A program made the translations under genes and the position numbers. This document shows positions 41,503 through 51,040 of a DNA stretch of 64,000 nucleotides, one piece after another. The notes beneath the pieces were generated by a model. That model worked only from the letters and a program-made list of their open reading frames with translations, made no database searches and had not been told where the DNA came from. Each line of letters opens with the position of its first letter. The stretch's first letter is position 1. This DNA is from Speluncibacter jeojiensis (GTDB taxonomy: Bacteria > Actinomycetota > Actinomycetes > Mycobacteriales > Mycobacteriaceae): the NCBI RefSeq assembly GCF_029589495.1, contig NZ_JAAIVF010000001.1, positions 1,426,001-1,490,000 on the forward strand, in the 5' to 3' direction.

Positions 41503-44500
41503 TCAGTGCTGGATCGGCGCCGGGTTCCACATGCCCGAACGCCGCGCGGTCCCGATCTGCAACTGCGCGGGCGACGCCTCCGGCACGCGGGGGATCAGCC
41601 GCTCGAGCGAGCCCCAATCGCGGCCCACGTCGTTCTTCAGATAGGTCGGCACGGTCTGCACCCGCAGCAGCAGATCGCTCCAGCCCAGCGGCCCGCCGCC
41701 GCCGGCGCCCTCCCAGACGTCGACGGCCGACACCGCGAGTCCGCGGTCGGGCAGGATCCGGTACTTCGGGATCTCGGCGACGCCGTTGAGGTGGTCGAAC
41801 GGACGCTGGCAGGGGAACGCGAGACCGACCGCCCAGTCCAGCAGCACCGGTTGGGTCGAGCCGACCAGCTGCTGCAGCGTCTGCAGGTGCGGCACCCGTG
41901 GCGGGGTGAACGCGATCCACTGGTCCGGGTCGAGGTCGCGGTCGTCGGCGACGATCCGCACCACCTGAGCACCGGCGGGGAAGTCGGTCACCGGCAGCCG
42001 CAGGTTCCGCCAGCTGGGCGCGGGGCCCGGATCGATCAGGCCCTTGCTGCCGATCGTCGCGTACCCGCCGTCCGCCGTGCGGCGACCGAACTCGACCCGC
42101 AGGTTGGTGTCCTTGACCTGTCCTGCGGCCGCCACGGCCAGGATCGGGAAAGCGTCGCTGCGCGGGGGCAGCGCGTACCAGGTGGACATCGCCTCGGCGG
42201 GCTTCTGCTCGCCGGTCTGGTAGCTGCCGAGCACCGGCGTCGTCGCCGGGTCGAGTCCGAACGGCAGCGCCACCTGACTGCCGCCGCCGGCGCTCGCGGT
42301 GGTGCCACCGGTGGTGTCGACGGGCTCGCCGTTCGTGTGCGGATCGAGGTCCTTCCAGATCTTCAGGTCCGCGTCGCGTTGCATCGAGGCCAGGTCGGCC
42401 GGCACCCCGTCGGGGGTGAATCCGCCTTCCGCCGTGGCCCCCAGCGGGGTCGACGTCGGCGCGACCGGACGCAGCATCCCGACGTTCGGATCGGGTTCTG
42501 TCAGAACGAAATCAGCCATGCCGCATGGTTTTCCGGCCATGGATCGGAAGTTCTCCACGGCCACGGAGTAGGACCTGTGCTGGTTGATCGCGCCGACCGC
42601 GAGCGAGAGCACCTCGAGCAATACAACCGCGCCCGCGGCGATCGTCAGCGGCGCGAACCGGCCTGCGGACCGGTGCGGCGGACCGCCGAGCGGGTCGCGG
42701 CAGTGGCACCAGATCGCGTACCCCAGCGTGACGACCAGGGCCAGCACCAGCACCGCGGCGATCGGGACGCCGAACAACTCCGGAATCTGCCCGCCCCACG
42801 GCACGCCGTAGCTGGAGACGTACCACCAGCCGTTGGAGCTCTGGAAGGACACGGCGAGCACGAACAGCACCGCGGCGGTCAGCAGCGCGCGATTACGCCG
42901 GGACCGCACCACCTGCGGGCCGACCACGACCGCGGTCAGTGCGGCCAGCGCCGCCGCGAGGCCCGCGTAGACGCCGAAGTGGTGCGTCCACTTGGTCGGG
43001 TTGAACATCATCAGCGCCAGCGACAGGGCGGTGATGCCCACGATCCGGCGCGCCGGCCCGACCGCGACACCGGGGACGCGGCGCTTGCGGAACAGCACCA
43101 CCGCGCAGGTGATCAGGCACAGCAGCATCACCAGGACGGCGAACCGCCGGGCGACCGACCCGTCGGGGGTGGCGTGCATCAGCGCGTCGTAGCGCTCGTA
43201 CTCGTCGTACCAGGGATCGCCCGGACCCAATGCGGCCTTCATCTTGCTGGCCTCGATGACCGGTTTGAGGCTTTCGTCGCCGAACACCAGGATCAGCACG
43301 AGGGTGGCGGAGGCCAGCAGCGGCGCTATCAGCGGCCAGTAGCCGACCTGTCGCGCCCGGCGGATCAGCATCTGGATGAGCGGCCGCGAACCGGCGAGCA
43401 GCGCGGCCACGCAGATGGTGCCGGTGGGTCCGGCCGAAAGCGTGAACCCGGCGATCAACAGCGCGGCCGCGGCCGGCAGCAGCCGTCCGGTGGCGATGGC
43501 CCGCTCCACCGAACACCAGGTCAGCAGCGCGCCCGCCGCGATCAGCGGTTCCGGGCGCAGTCCGTTGTTGTAGGGCAGCCAGAACGCCAGGAACACCGCC
43601 GCCGCCGTCCACACCACGACCTTGCGGTGCCGGGCCAGCCGGCCCAGGCGCGGGATCACCTCACGCGAGATCACCAGCCACGACAACACGCCGGCGACGA
43701 GTGCCGGCAACCGCATCCACGGGCTCGCCGTCGTCACGTGCGCCATCCACGTGAACACGTAGTACGGCATGCCGAACGGCGCCTCGGGTGCGGCGTACCA
43801 GCGGAAATAGTTCGCCATGTAGCCCGAGTGCGCGGCCGTGCGCGCCATCTGCAGCTGATAGCCGTCGTCGGAGGTGTTCGCGCCGATGAAGTGCCAGAGC
43901 AGCAGGATCCCCAGCACCGCGCCGTCGGCGACGGTGAACCGCCACCAGCGGGCCGGCAGGAACCGGCGGTGCTTGCGGCCATCGGTGCCGTCCAGCCGGG
44001 CCAGCGCGACCAGTGAGATCACCGTCAGCAGCACGCCGAAGATCATCACCAGGGCTTTGAACAGGGTCGGCGTGGTCGAGTACCGCGAGTCGATCGTGGT
44101 GTGGAAATACAGGCCCTCGAGGCTTGCGCCGGTCAGGTCCGTGAACACGCCCACCACCTGCGGGCGCAGATCGCCCTGGGTGACCCTCGACTCCGCCGGC
44201 CCACCGCTCGCGGGCGTCAACGTCACAGTGGCCCGCTCGGCCGTGATCGCGACCGCAAGCGTCGGGCAGGTCGCCCCGGGCAGCAGCGCGCTCTCGGGGG
44301 CCTCGAACAACACCTCGTCGCGGGAGCGCACCTGGACCAGTCCGCCCTCGTCGGTGACGAACAGGCCACGTGCGCGCGCGGCCTCCCCGGCCTGGTGCGG
44401 CGCGGTCGACAGCATGACGCTGCGGTCGCCGACGCCCGACGGGCGGCGCATCAGCCGGTCGGCGCGGATCTGCTCGACCGCGGTGCACGGGACCGACAGT

Positions 44501-44751
44501 TGCACGTCGATCGGCGCATAGGACACCAGCGGCGCCGTCACGGAGTTCACGTTGCCGTGCTGCGGCCAGCTCAGCTGGGCCGTGGTCTGCGTGACCGGCA
44601 GGATCGGGGTCAGCACCGCCATCAGGAAGCCGAGCAGACCGGTCACCACCGCGACCCAACGCGCGGTCCGGAAATCGCGGTGCAGCGCCGGGCGCCGCGT
44701 CGTCGCCGGATCGGCCGGGCTGGAGGTCGGGTCGTCGACGGCGGTGGACAT
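41503..44751 (-). CDS. emb: Arabinosyltransferase (EmbA/B/C family)
   Basis: A 1082-aa GT-C glycosyltransferase that uses decaprenyl-phospho-arabinose to build arabinogalactan or lipoarabinomannan. Thirteen or so membrane segments follow a large periplasmic loop. The catalytic/ethambutol-region motif TSDDGYQLQMARTAAHSGYM has Asp295-Asp296, and the Met corresponding to EmbB Met306 is present. The C-terminal carbohydrate-binding part (about residue 750 onward) has the usual LPVTDFPAGAQVVRIVADD block. The -10 TAGTAT lies 8 bases before the ATG at 44751, indicating a leaderless mRNA. Only one emb gene is here, so A, B or C cannot be assigned. Confidence 0.9.
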   Translation of the reverse strand: MSTAVDDPTSSPADPATTRRPALHRDFRTARWVAVVTGLLGFLMAVLTPILPVTQTTAQLSWPQHGNVNSVTAPLVSYAPIDVQLSVPCTAVEQIRADRLMRRPSGVGDRSVMLSTAPHQAGEAARARGLFVTDEGGLVQVRSRDEVLFEAPESALLPGATCPTLAVAITAERATVTLTPASGGPAESRVTQGDLRPQVVGVFTDLTGASLEGLYFHTTIDSRYSTTPTLFKALVMIFGVLLTVISLVALARLDGTDGRKHRRFLPARWWRFTVADGAVLGILLLWHFIGANTSDDGYQLQMARTAAHSGYMANYFRWYAAPEAPFGMPYYVFTWMAHVTTASPWMRLPALVAGVLSWLVISREVIPRLGRLARHRKVVVWTAAAVFLAFWLPYNNGLRPEPLIAAGALLTWCSVERAIATGRLLPAAAALLIAGFTLSAGPTGTICVAALLAGSRPLIQMLIRRARQVGYWPLIAPLLASATLVLILVFGDESLKPVIEASKMKAALGPGDPWYDEYERYDALMHATPDGSVARRFAVLVMLLCLITCAVVLFRKRRVPGVAVGPARRIVGITALSLALMMFNPTKWTHHFGVYAGLAAALAALTAVVVGPQVVRSRRNRALLTAAVLFVLAVSFQSSNGWWYVSSYGVPWGGQIPELFGVPIAAVLVLALVVTLGYAIWCHCRDPLGGPPHRSAGRFAPLTIAAGAVVLLEVLSLAVGAINQHRSYSVAVENFRSMAGKPCGMADFVLTEPDPNVGMLRPVAPTSTPLGATAEGGFTPDGVPADLASMQRDADLKIWKDLDPHTNGEPVDTTGGTTASAGGGSQVALPFGLDPATTPVLGSYQTGEQKPAEAMSTWYALPPRSDAFPILAVAAAGQVKDTNLRVEFGRRTADGGYATIGSKGLIDPGPAPSWRNLRLPVTDFPAGAQVVRIVADDRDLDPDQWIAFTPPRVPHLQTLQQLVGSTQPVLLDWAVGLAFPCQRPFDHLNGVAEIPKYRILPDRGLAVSAVDVWEGAGGGGPLGWSDLLLRVQTVPTYLKNDVGRDWGSLERLIPRVPEASPAQLQIGTARRSGMWNPAPIQH

Positions 44752-44879
44752 GCACACAGATACTAAGCGAAGGACAGAATCGTCCTGACGCCGTGACCTG
44801 CTGCGCAGTGCTTCCGGAGGGATTCACGGTGCCCCCAAGACGCCGCCGGGACCGCCCGGCCGTGACTACGCTTCTCGAC

Positions 44880-45557
44880 ATGCGTCCCACAGCCCTGATC
44901 ACCGGTGGCGGCCGCGGACTCGGCGCCGCCATCGCCCGCGAACTCGCCCCGACCCACCGGCTGCTGCTCGGCGGGCGCGGCTCCTCCGTCCTCGACGACC
45001 TGGCCGCCGAACTGCCCGACGCGGCTGCCTGGCCGGTGGAGCTGACCGAACCTGAGGCGCTCGCGGCGGCCTGCGCCGGGATCGACCGGCTGGACGTGCT
45101 GGTACACAATGCCGGCTTCTGCGAGCTGGGCACGGTCGCCGACGCAGGAATGCACCAGTGGCGCAAGACCTTCGACGTCAACGTCTTCGCGGTCGCCGAG
45201 CTGACCCGGCTGCTGCTGCCCGCGCTGCGCGCCGCGGGCGGCCACGTGGTGCTGATCAATTCGGGGGCGGGGCTGAGGGCCAACCCCGGCTGGGGTGCGT
45301 ATGCCGCGAGCAAGTTCGCACTGCGGGCCTTCGGCGACGCGCTGCGGGCGGAGGAGCCGGCGCTGCGGGTCACCTCGGTGCACCCCGGCCGCATCGCCAC
45401 CGAGATGCAGCGCGCGATCGTCGCGTCCGAGGGCGGGGAGTACCGAGCCGAGGACTTCCTCACCGCCGAGTCGGTCGCGACCCTGGTCCGCCAGGCGGTG
45501 CTGGCGGAGGCCGACGCACACCCCACCGAGCTGGTGATCCGTCCGCGCCCCAGGTGA
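44880..45557 (+). CDS. Short-chain dehydrogenase
   Basis: A 225-aa compact SDR with TGGGRGLG, HNAG in place of NNAG, and YAASK. VTSVHPGRIATEMQ is the usual tail block. The -10 TACGCT (44867-44872) stands 7 bases before the ATG at 44880, favouring this start over an upstream GTG. It is divergent from emb. Its substrate is unknown. Confidence 0.82.
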   Translation: MRPTALITGGGRGLGAAIARELAPTHRLLLGGRGSSVLDDLAAELPDAAAWPVELTEPEALAAACAGIDRLDVLVHNAGFCELGTVADAGMHQWRKTFDVNVFAVAELTRLLLPALRAAGGHVVLINSGAGLRANPGWGAYAASKFALRAFGDALRAEEPALRVTSVHPGRIATEMQRAIVASEGGEYRAEDFLTAESVATLVRQAVLAEADAHPTELVIRPRPR

Positions 45558-45602
45558 GCGTGCGCCGATCGTTCCGACGTCCTCGACTCGAACCGCTCAC
45601 GC

Positions 45603-45633
45603 ATGAAAAGACCTCGAGCGCAGGGGCTTTCAT
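45603..45633. terminator. Imperfect hairpin between convergent genes
   Basis: ATGAAAAGACCT and AGGGGCTTTCAT form an imperfect inverted repeat. It lies after the SDR stop and just before the stop of the convergent phosphotransferase gene, so it may end both. Confidence 0.5.
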
Positions 45634-45641
45634 ATGTCTCT

Positions 45642-46409
45642 CTACTTTGATGAGAGGCCGCTCCGGTTCGCTTCGAGGTAGGCGATGTCACGTTCGTAGA
45701 TGACGGTGTCACCGCGATCGAGCACCGCCTGCTGGGCGGGGTCGCCGGCGGCCGCCTGTTCGACGATGAACTCGACCAGCTCACGTAGCCGCTTGACGGC
45801 GATGGCAACGACATCGGCGGGCGCGATGGTGGCGATTCCGTATGCGGACACGAACAGCGCCAGCCTCCTGCGCTGTTCCGCGACGCCGGGGTAGGGGACA
45901 TCAGGATTCGCAGGATCGGTCAAGGGCACGAATCGATACGCCGTATAGGCGAGGTCCCACACCCTCGGTCCCGGCGAGGCGGTGTCGAAGTCGATGACGC
46001 CGACAAGCTCTTGCCCCTCGAACATCAGGTTGTACGGAGCGAAATCATTGTGGCACAGCACTTCCGCGGGCTCGTGTGCCGGCCACTGCCACTGAGTGTC
46101 ATCCGGCGGGCGGAAGTCCGCGGTCGCGTCGTGGTACTCACGAATCATCCGCGCGACCGCGACCAGCATGCGATCGGTCATGACATATGCCGCGAGTGGA
46201 TAGGTGGCGACCGCGCCCGGGAGCAGGCTGATGATCTCCCGCCCCTGCTCATCGGTACCGAGCGCTTCGGGAGCGCGATCGAAGCCCCGGCTGCGGAGGT
46301 GATCGAGCAGCGCATGAATTGCGGGAGTCCACGGCCCGGTCGCGCGGCGGACGGTGTCGCCGACTCGCACCACGCGCGTCATGTCTCCACCCGGCAGGAT
46401 CTCTTCCAC
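45642..46409 (-). CDS. APH-family phosphotransferase
   Basis: A 255-aa kinase-like protein of the aminoglycoside phosphotransferase family. The catalytic loop CHNDFAPYNLMF (H-N-D-x4-N) and metal-binding VIDFDTASPG are intact, as is WDLAY. GTG 46409 follows AGGAGG by 3 bases and gives the usual family start; a GTG 39 bases earlier is possible. Close relatives often phosphorylate small molecules other than aminoglycosides. Resistance cannot be inferred. Confidence 0.78.
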   Translation of the reverse strand: MEEILPGGDMTRVVRVGDTVRRATGPWTPAIHALLDHLRSRGFDRAPEALGTDEQGREIISLLPGAVATYPLAAYVMTDRMLVAVARMIREYHDATADFRPPDDTQWQWPAHEPAEVLCHNDFAPYNLMFEGQELVGVIDFDTASPGPRVWDLAYTAYRFVPLTDPANPDVPYPGVAEQRRRLALFVSAYGIATIAPADVVAIAVKRLRELVEFIVEQAAAGDPAQQAVLDRGDTVIYERDIAYLEANRSGLSSK

Positions 46410-46501
46410 GTTCCTCCTCACCGCATCCGCTGTCGACGGTGCAGACACACTGGATCACAGTCGGGGCGGGGCTGCGCGCCAACCCCGGTCGGTCGACGAA
46501 T

Positions 46502-47101
46502 TCAGGCATCGATGTAAACGGTGCGAACAACCTCCCCGTCCGGCGCGGCCGGGTCGAAGAACTCGGCCCGGTTCGCGGTGCCGCCGAGACGCTCGTCGCG
46601 ATCGAAGTACTTCGGCAACTGCGGCGGCCGGATCCTGTGGGTGAGCCAGTCCACCAGTAGTTCGGACACACTGCCGGAGTAGAAGTACCACTGCGCGGGG
46701 TAGAGGTCGGTGAGCACGATCGTCCATTCGTCCGGGTTCGGAGATCCGGTGTGCCACAAGAAGTAGTCACCGCTGTCGGAACCGCCCCAGGAGACGAACG
46801 CCGACGGGTCGTCGATCGTCACCCCTGCGGGGATCGACTCCGGCGGATATTCGATCGGTACATCGAGGTTCTCCCGCATCTCGCTCGTGCACGTGGCCAG
46901 GTCGACCCACGGGTGTTGCGGATCCGGATGATAGGGCCGGAAGGTGTCGCCGAACAGCACGCACCCGTAGGTGTCGACGAGCTGGGTGAAGTCCTCCGGT
47001 AGTCGCAGACCCAACTCTTTCTCGGTTGCCGACCAGTCATAGCCGACCACGCCCTCCGGCGGTTCGACCAGTTCCCGGAGACGGTCGAGTGCGGCGCTCA
47101 T
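46502..47101 (-). CDS. SMI1/KNR4 (SUKH) family protein, probable immunity protein
   Basis: A 199-aa SUKH-fold protein. ATEKELGLRLPEDFTQLVDTY is the conserved N-terminal helix-strand block, with YGCVLFGD after it and FVSWGGSDSGDYFLWHTG in the core. SUKH proteins are known as immunity proteins against secreted nuclease toxins. The start ATG overlaps the stop of the upstream nuclease gene (ATGA), so toxin and antidote are coupled in translation. It has no signal peptide and would act in the cytoplasm. Confidence 0.85.
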   Translation of the reverse strand: MSAALDRLRELVEPPEGVVGYDWSATEKELGLRLPEDFTQLVDTYGCVLFGDTFRPYHPDPQHPWVDLATCTSEMRENLDVPIEYPPESIPAGVTIDDPSAFVSWGGSDSGDYFLWHTGSPNPDEWTIVLTDLYPAQWYFYSGSVSELLVDWLTHRIRPPQLPKYFDRDERLGGTANRAEFFDPAAPDGEVVRTVYIDA

Positions 47102-48432
47102 CGGTAATTCCGCACGTAGACGGCCGGCATGTTCCAGCCCTTCGTTCCCCAGGCCTGCATCAGGTAAGCGTACGGGCGGATCTGGTTGCCGTGGTACAGC
47201 GGAACCTTCATGAAGGTCACGTCCTGCGCCGCGACACCCGGCTCGGCGCCCCGTACCACCCGAGCGACCGTCGTTTCCCATTCGCGCACGATGCCGGTGT
47301 TGATGGTGCCGAGTTCCGGGGACAGCATCTGCGGAACGTCTCCCGGGCAGCCGAACAGGTTTCCGCACAGGTGACCGCGGTGATACTTCGGGTCCTGCCC
47401 GTAGGCCAGACCGTCGATCTTCGCCTTCGGGCCCCCACCCTTGCCCAGGCTGTCCGGAGTCAGATAGCCGAGCACCCCGGTCGACCGGCCGAACGAATCC
47501 AGCGGGCCGGCCAGGAACCGGCTCGCCCCATATGCCGCCAGCACCGGCGCACTGTTCGCGAACTGCGGCGACGAGAAACCACGGGTGAGCGCATAGGTGT
47601 CGATCCCGTTGGAGGGGATCGGCAGGCCCTGCGTGGCGTGCATCAACTGCCCGGCGACGGAGAAGAAGTCGAGCTGCAGTGCTGTCAATCCCCGGCCCAT
47701 GGCCTGCGGCCCCGCGAGGGTCACCAGGTCCGCGTTCTTCCCGGTCACCATCGAGTTGGGCAGTGCCGCCGGCGCCTGCAAGTTCGTGGCGCCATACGCG
47801 GCAGGCGCATCATAGGGCGCGTTCGTGGGAGCGCTTCCCGGCACGATCTGGCTCGGCGCCGCACCCGGAAGGTTCGTCACCGCGTTCGTGTCGAGTACCG
47901 GGGCCGCCGGAGCGCTCATCGTCGCAGTCGGACCCGCGACGGGCGGTGCCGGGGCTGTCGGACCCGCCGGGATCGGCGGTGCGGGCACAGCAGGCACGGG
48001 TGGCAACGCCGGCGGCCCAGACGGTGCAGGCCGAGAGCCCTGACCGCCGCCGGGCGACGGCACCGGGTTGACCCTGACGTCGAGGCTGCATGACGCAGCC
48101 TCCGCATCGACGGCCGCGGCCGCCGCGCTGAGAGCAGCGCCCTCCGTGGTGAGTACCAGGGCCTCCCCGTTGTAGGCCATCCCCGCAGCAAGACCGCCGG
48201 CCTGCGCAGCCGGAAGCGCGCCGTTGTGCGCGATGGTCCGCACATTGTGCGAGTCGATCGCCACGTTCAGCGTGGCTGCCTGTGCAGCCACCGACCCACA
48301 GGTCAGCGGATCGGCAGAGGCCGCAGGAACTCCCCACGGCGCCAACGAGACTCCGGCTGCCGCGGCGACGACGAGCAGCCCGGCACGCAAACGTCCTGTC
48401 CCGGTTCGTGATCCGAATGCAGATCTTGGCAT
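47098..48432 (-). CDS. Secreted DNA/RNA non-specific nuclease, probable toxin
   Basis: A 444-aa protein with three parts. A signal peptide (about residues 1-41, cleavage near ASA) is followed by a region with two cysteines and a long Pro/Ala-rich linker (about 120-200). The C-terminal domain (about 330-444) has the His-Me nuclease pattern: RGH with His354, Asn378 (INTG) and Glu386 (REWE), the Asn-Glu spacing of 8 matching Serratia nuclease. AAGGAG lies 5 bases before the ATG. With the coupled SUKH gene it forms a toxin-immunity pair. A nutrient-scavenging nuclease is the alternative. Confidence 0.78.
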   Translation of the reverse strand: MPRSAFGSRTGTGRLRAGLLVVAAAAGVSLAPWGVPAASADPLTCGSVAAQAATLNVAIDSHNVRTIAHNGALPAAQAGGLAAGMAYNGEALVLTTEGAALSAAAAAVDAEAASCSLDVRVNPVPSPGGGQGSRPAPSGPPALPPVPAVPAPPIPAGPTAPAPPVAGPTATMSAPAAPVLDTNAVTNLPGAAPSQIVPGSAPTNAPYDAPAAYGATNLQAPAALPNSMVTGKNADLVTLAGPQAMGRGLTALQLDFFSVAGQLMHATQGLPIPSNGIDTYALTRGFSSPQFANSAPVLAAYGASRFLAGPLDSFGRSTGVLGYLTPDSLGKGGGPKAKIDGLAYGQDPKYHRGHLCGNLFGCPGDVPQMLSPELGTINTGIVREWETTVARVVRGAEPGVAAQDVTFMKVPLYHGNQIRPYAYLMQAWGTKGWNMPAVYVRNYR

Positions 48433-48701
48433 GAACGCTCCTTCTGTGCCCGGTTCGGTCCGAGAATCGGCCTCGGCGAGCGGCTGTCGGTGGACCTAAT
48501 CTCGATCTGTCGCAAGTGGGATGCCACGGCGGGCGGGAAAGTTCCCGGCAAGTTCACGATTTGCCCGCAGAGCCGCAGCGATCGCTCGGCGAACAGAAGG
48601 GCGCATCCCCCGCGCCACTACGTGGAACGGGAACCCGCCCGAGTTGCAGACACCCAGGCAGAGGATTGGATCCGACCGTCCAGCTCGTTCCACGACCTGG
48701 A

Positions 48702-48717
48702 CATCACCGATGTGATG
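48702..48717. promoter_or_regulatory. Palindrome upstream of the PucR gene
   Basis: CATCAC-CGAT-GTGATG is a perfect inverted repeat 83 bases before the PucR start. The gap 48433-48800 (368 bases) between the divergent nuclease and PucR genes otherwise holds no gene I can support. Confidence 0.4.
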
Positions 48718-48800
48718 CGCAACACTGTCACCTCGCGTGGCAGATATCCAGAACGGCGTGGGGGCGCCGGACGTGGGGGACACAACGTGGAGGCGATGCG

Positions 48801-50120
48801 ATGACCAGCCCTGGGGCCGACACCGTGCAGATCATGGTGGCCGGGGAACCTGCGTCGTCCGCCCTGAGCGACCTCCGCTCGTTCGCCGGAAACCTGGTCG
48901 GCCACTTCGCGGAGAACGTCGTGCCGTGCGGCCTGCTGCCGCGCGAGGAGCTCGACGGCGACGTCACCCGGGTGACCATGGGATGTCTGGCGCTGGCGGT
49001 CGGGTTGCTCGACGAGCGGCGGGTCCCCACCGACGAGGACCTCGCGGCCTTCACCGAGGCGGCGGCACAGTGGGCGCGGGAGGGCATCCCGCTCGAAACC
49101 ATCCTGCGGGTCTTCCACGAGGGCATCAAGGTCAGTTGGCAGCACATCGCGCACCGTGCCGACGCCGGCGACGTCGACGACATGGCCGACGCCACCCACC
49201 TGCTGATCTCGATGCTCGAGAACGTCACCGTCGCAGCGACCTCGGCTTACATCTCGGAGTTGAAGATCGTCGCGAGCGAGCACCACACCGCCAGCCACAC
49301 CCTTGTCACGGCGCTGCTGAGCGGCCAGAGCACCACCGCGATGGCCCGGCAGTGCGGCATCGCGGTCGCGCCGGAATACCTGGTGTTGGCGGTGCACATC
49401 CCCGCGCACCCCGATGAGCTGCGACCCGACGTGCGCCGCTCGGTGCCGGCCCGGCGCAAGCTGCGGCGGGTGCAAGCGCAGTTGGCGACATCGTGCGGCC
49501 GGCGTTCCCTGTCGCTGCTCAGTCCGCAGGGCGGCACCGTGCTCATTCCCCATGCCCCGCAAGAGGAATGGGTAAGCTCGCTGGTCGAGTCCCTCGGCTC
49601 GGCGGCGGAGGTGCCGATCACCGTGACCGCGGTGCAGGCCCGCACGCCGGATGTCCCGACCGCGTCGGAACAGGCGCACGAACTGCTCGAGTTGACCGGG
49701 ATGCTGCACAGCGATCCCGGCGTCTATCGGATGAGCGACCTGGTGCTCGAGTACCAGATGATGCGGCCGGGCGCAGGACGCGAGCACCTGATCTCGCTGC
49801 TCGAGCCGTTGAACGGTTCCCCGGAATTGGTCGAAACGCTCGAGGTGCACATCGCGAACGACCTGAGCAGGCAACGCACCGCGCGTCGACTTCACGTGCA
49901 CGCCAACACTGTCGACTACCGACTGCGGCGGATCGGTCAGCTCACCGGACTCGACCCGACCCGGCCGTCCGAACTGCGCTCACTGCAGGCCGCGCTCGTC
50001 GCACGCCGGATCGCCAAGGCCTCCGCACAGGCTTCGGCCCAAGCCGATGCCCATACCGGTTCGGCCGAACACACTGGTACCCAAGCGGATACACGCGCGA
50101 CGAGTCAGACGCCGACGTAG
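48801..50120 (+). CDS. PucR/CdaR-type transcriptional regulator
   Basis: A 439-aa regulator. A helical N-terminal region is followed by a GGDEF-like middle and a C-terminal PucR helix-turn-helix: LEVHIANDLSRQRTARRLHV and HANTVDYRLRRIGQLTGLD. A Ser/Thr/Ala-rich tail ends the protein and overlaps the convergent hydrolase by 16 bases. GGAGG lies 7 bases before the ATG. Mycobacteriales carry many of these regulators; targets are unknown. Confidence 0.83.
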   Translation: MTSPGADTVQIMVAGEPASSALSDLRSFAGNLVGHFAENVVPCGLLPREELDGDVTRVTMGCLALAVGLLDERRVPTDEDLAAFTEAAAQWAREGIPLETILRVFHEGIKVSWQHIAHRADAGDVDDMADATHLLISMLENVTVAATSAYISELKIVASEHHTASHTLVTALLSGQSTTAMARQCGIAVAPEYLVLAVHIPAHPDELRPDVRRSVPARRKLRRVQAQLATSCGRRSLSLLSPQGGTVLIPHAPQEEWVSSLVESLGSAAEVPITVTAVQARTPDVPTASEQAHELLELTGMLHSDPGVYRMSDLVLEYQMMRPGAGREHLISLLEPLNGSPELVETLEVHIANDLSRQRTARRLHVHANTVDYRLRRIGQLTGLDPTRPSELRSLQAALVARRIAKASAQASAQADAHTGSAEHTGTQADTRATSQTPT

Positions 50121-51025
50121 CCGAGGATGCTCTTCTTCGCGGACGCCCACGCGGCCGTGCGCGGATCGCCGAAGTCCATGTGCCCGACACCGGGCAGCAT
50201 CTTCAGCCACGCCGGATCACCCATGTAGTTGGCCGCGGAGACGTACAGCCGGCTCTGGTCGGGCGAGACCGTGGTGTCCTTGTCCCCGTGAATCGCGGTG
50301 ACCGGCAACCCGATCGGCAGGAAGTCGATGGGCGAGGACAGGTGGTAGCGGTCGGGCACCTGCAACGGGGTGCCGCCCAGCAAACGCTGCACGAAGTGGT
50401 CGCGCCCCTGCACGGCGGCCATGCGCATGTCGAACACGCCCGCCATCACGGTCGCACTGTGCAGCGGCTGCAGGGCCGGGCCACCCGGCGCGCCGGCGCC
50501 CATCTTGGGCCGGCTGACCAGCCACGCGGCGAGTTGTCCACCCGCCGAGTGCCCCGCCACATGTACCCGCCGCAGATCCAGCCGGCCGTTCGCGTACTGC
50601 TGCACCAGACCCGGCAGCGCCTCGACCGCATCGGCCGCGTCCGCCAGCGTGACCGGCCAGCCGCCCAGCCCGCCGACGCGGCGGTACTCGATGTTCCACA
50701 CCGCGATCCCGTGCGGGACCAGGCTGCGGGCGAGCACACCGGTGTAGCCGAGCGAGTGGCTCTGCGCCCACCCGCCGCCGTGGATCATCACCACCACCGG
50801 CAGGTTGCCGGCCTCCCCGGTGGGCAGGTACAGGTCGCCGAAGTTGTCCGAGGTCGCGCCGTAGCGGATCCGCACCGGCGGCGCGACGGTGAACACCCTC
50901 GGCGGCACCGCATCGGCCCGGGCCAGGCCGATCACCGGCGGCTCCTCGCCGCAGCCCGCCAGGGTCAAGGCGGCGGCGGCCCCGACGGTCCCGACCAGGA
51001 ACCCGCGGCGGTTGATCTTCCCCAT
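50105..51025 (-). CDS. Tat-exported alpha/beta-hydrolase lipoprotein
   Basis: A 306-aa esterase-type protein. The N-terminus has the twin-arginine motif RRGFLVG and lipobox LAGC (Cys25), so it is probably exported folded and lipid-anchored. IHGGGW (oxyanion hole) and GHSAGG (nucleophile Ser) are conserved, with Asp in HGDKDTTVS and His in GVGHMDF completing the triad. It begins 15 bases after the leuS stop and may be co-transcribed. The substrate is unknown. Confidence 0.82.
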   Translation of the reverse strand: MGKINRRGFLVGTVGAAAALTLAGCGEEPPVIGLARADAVPPRVFTVAPPVRIRYGATSDNFGDLYLPTGEAGNLPVVVMIHGGGWAQSHSLGYTGVLARSLVPHGIAVWNIEYRRVGGLGGWPVTLADAADAVEALPGLVQQYANGRLDLRRVHVAGHSAGGQLAAWLVSRPKMGAGAPGGPALQPLHSATVMAGVFDMRMAAVQGRDHFVQRLLGGTPLQVPDRYHLSSPIDFLPIGLPVTAIHGDKDTTVSPDQSRLYVSAANYMGDPAWLKMLPGVGHMDFGDPRTAAWASAKKSILGYVGV

Positions 51026-51040
51026 GTCGGATGTATACCG

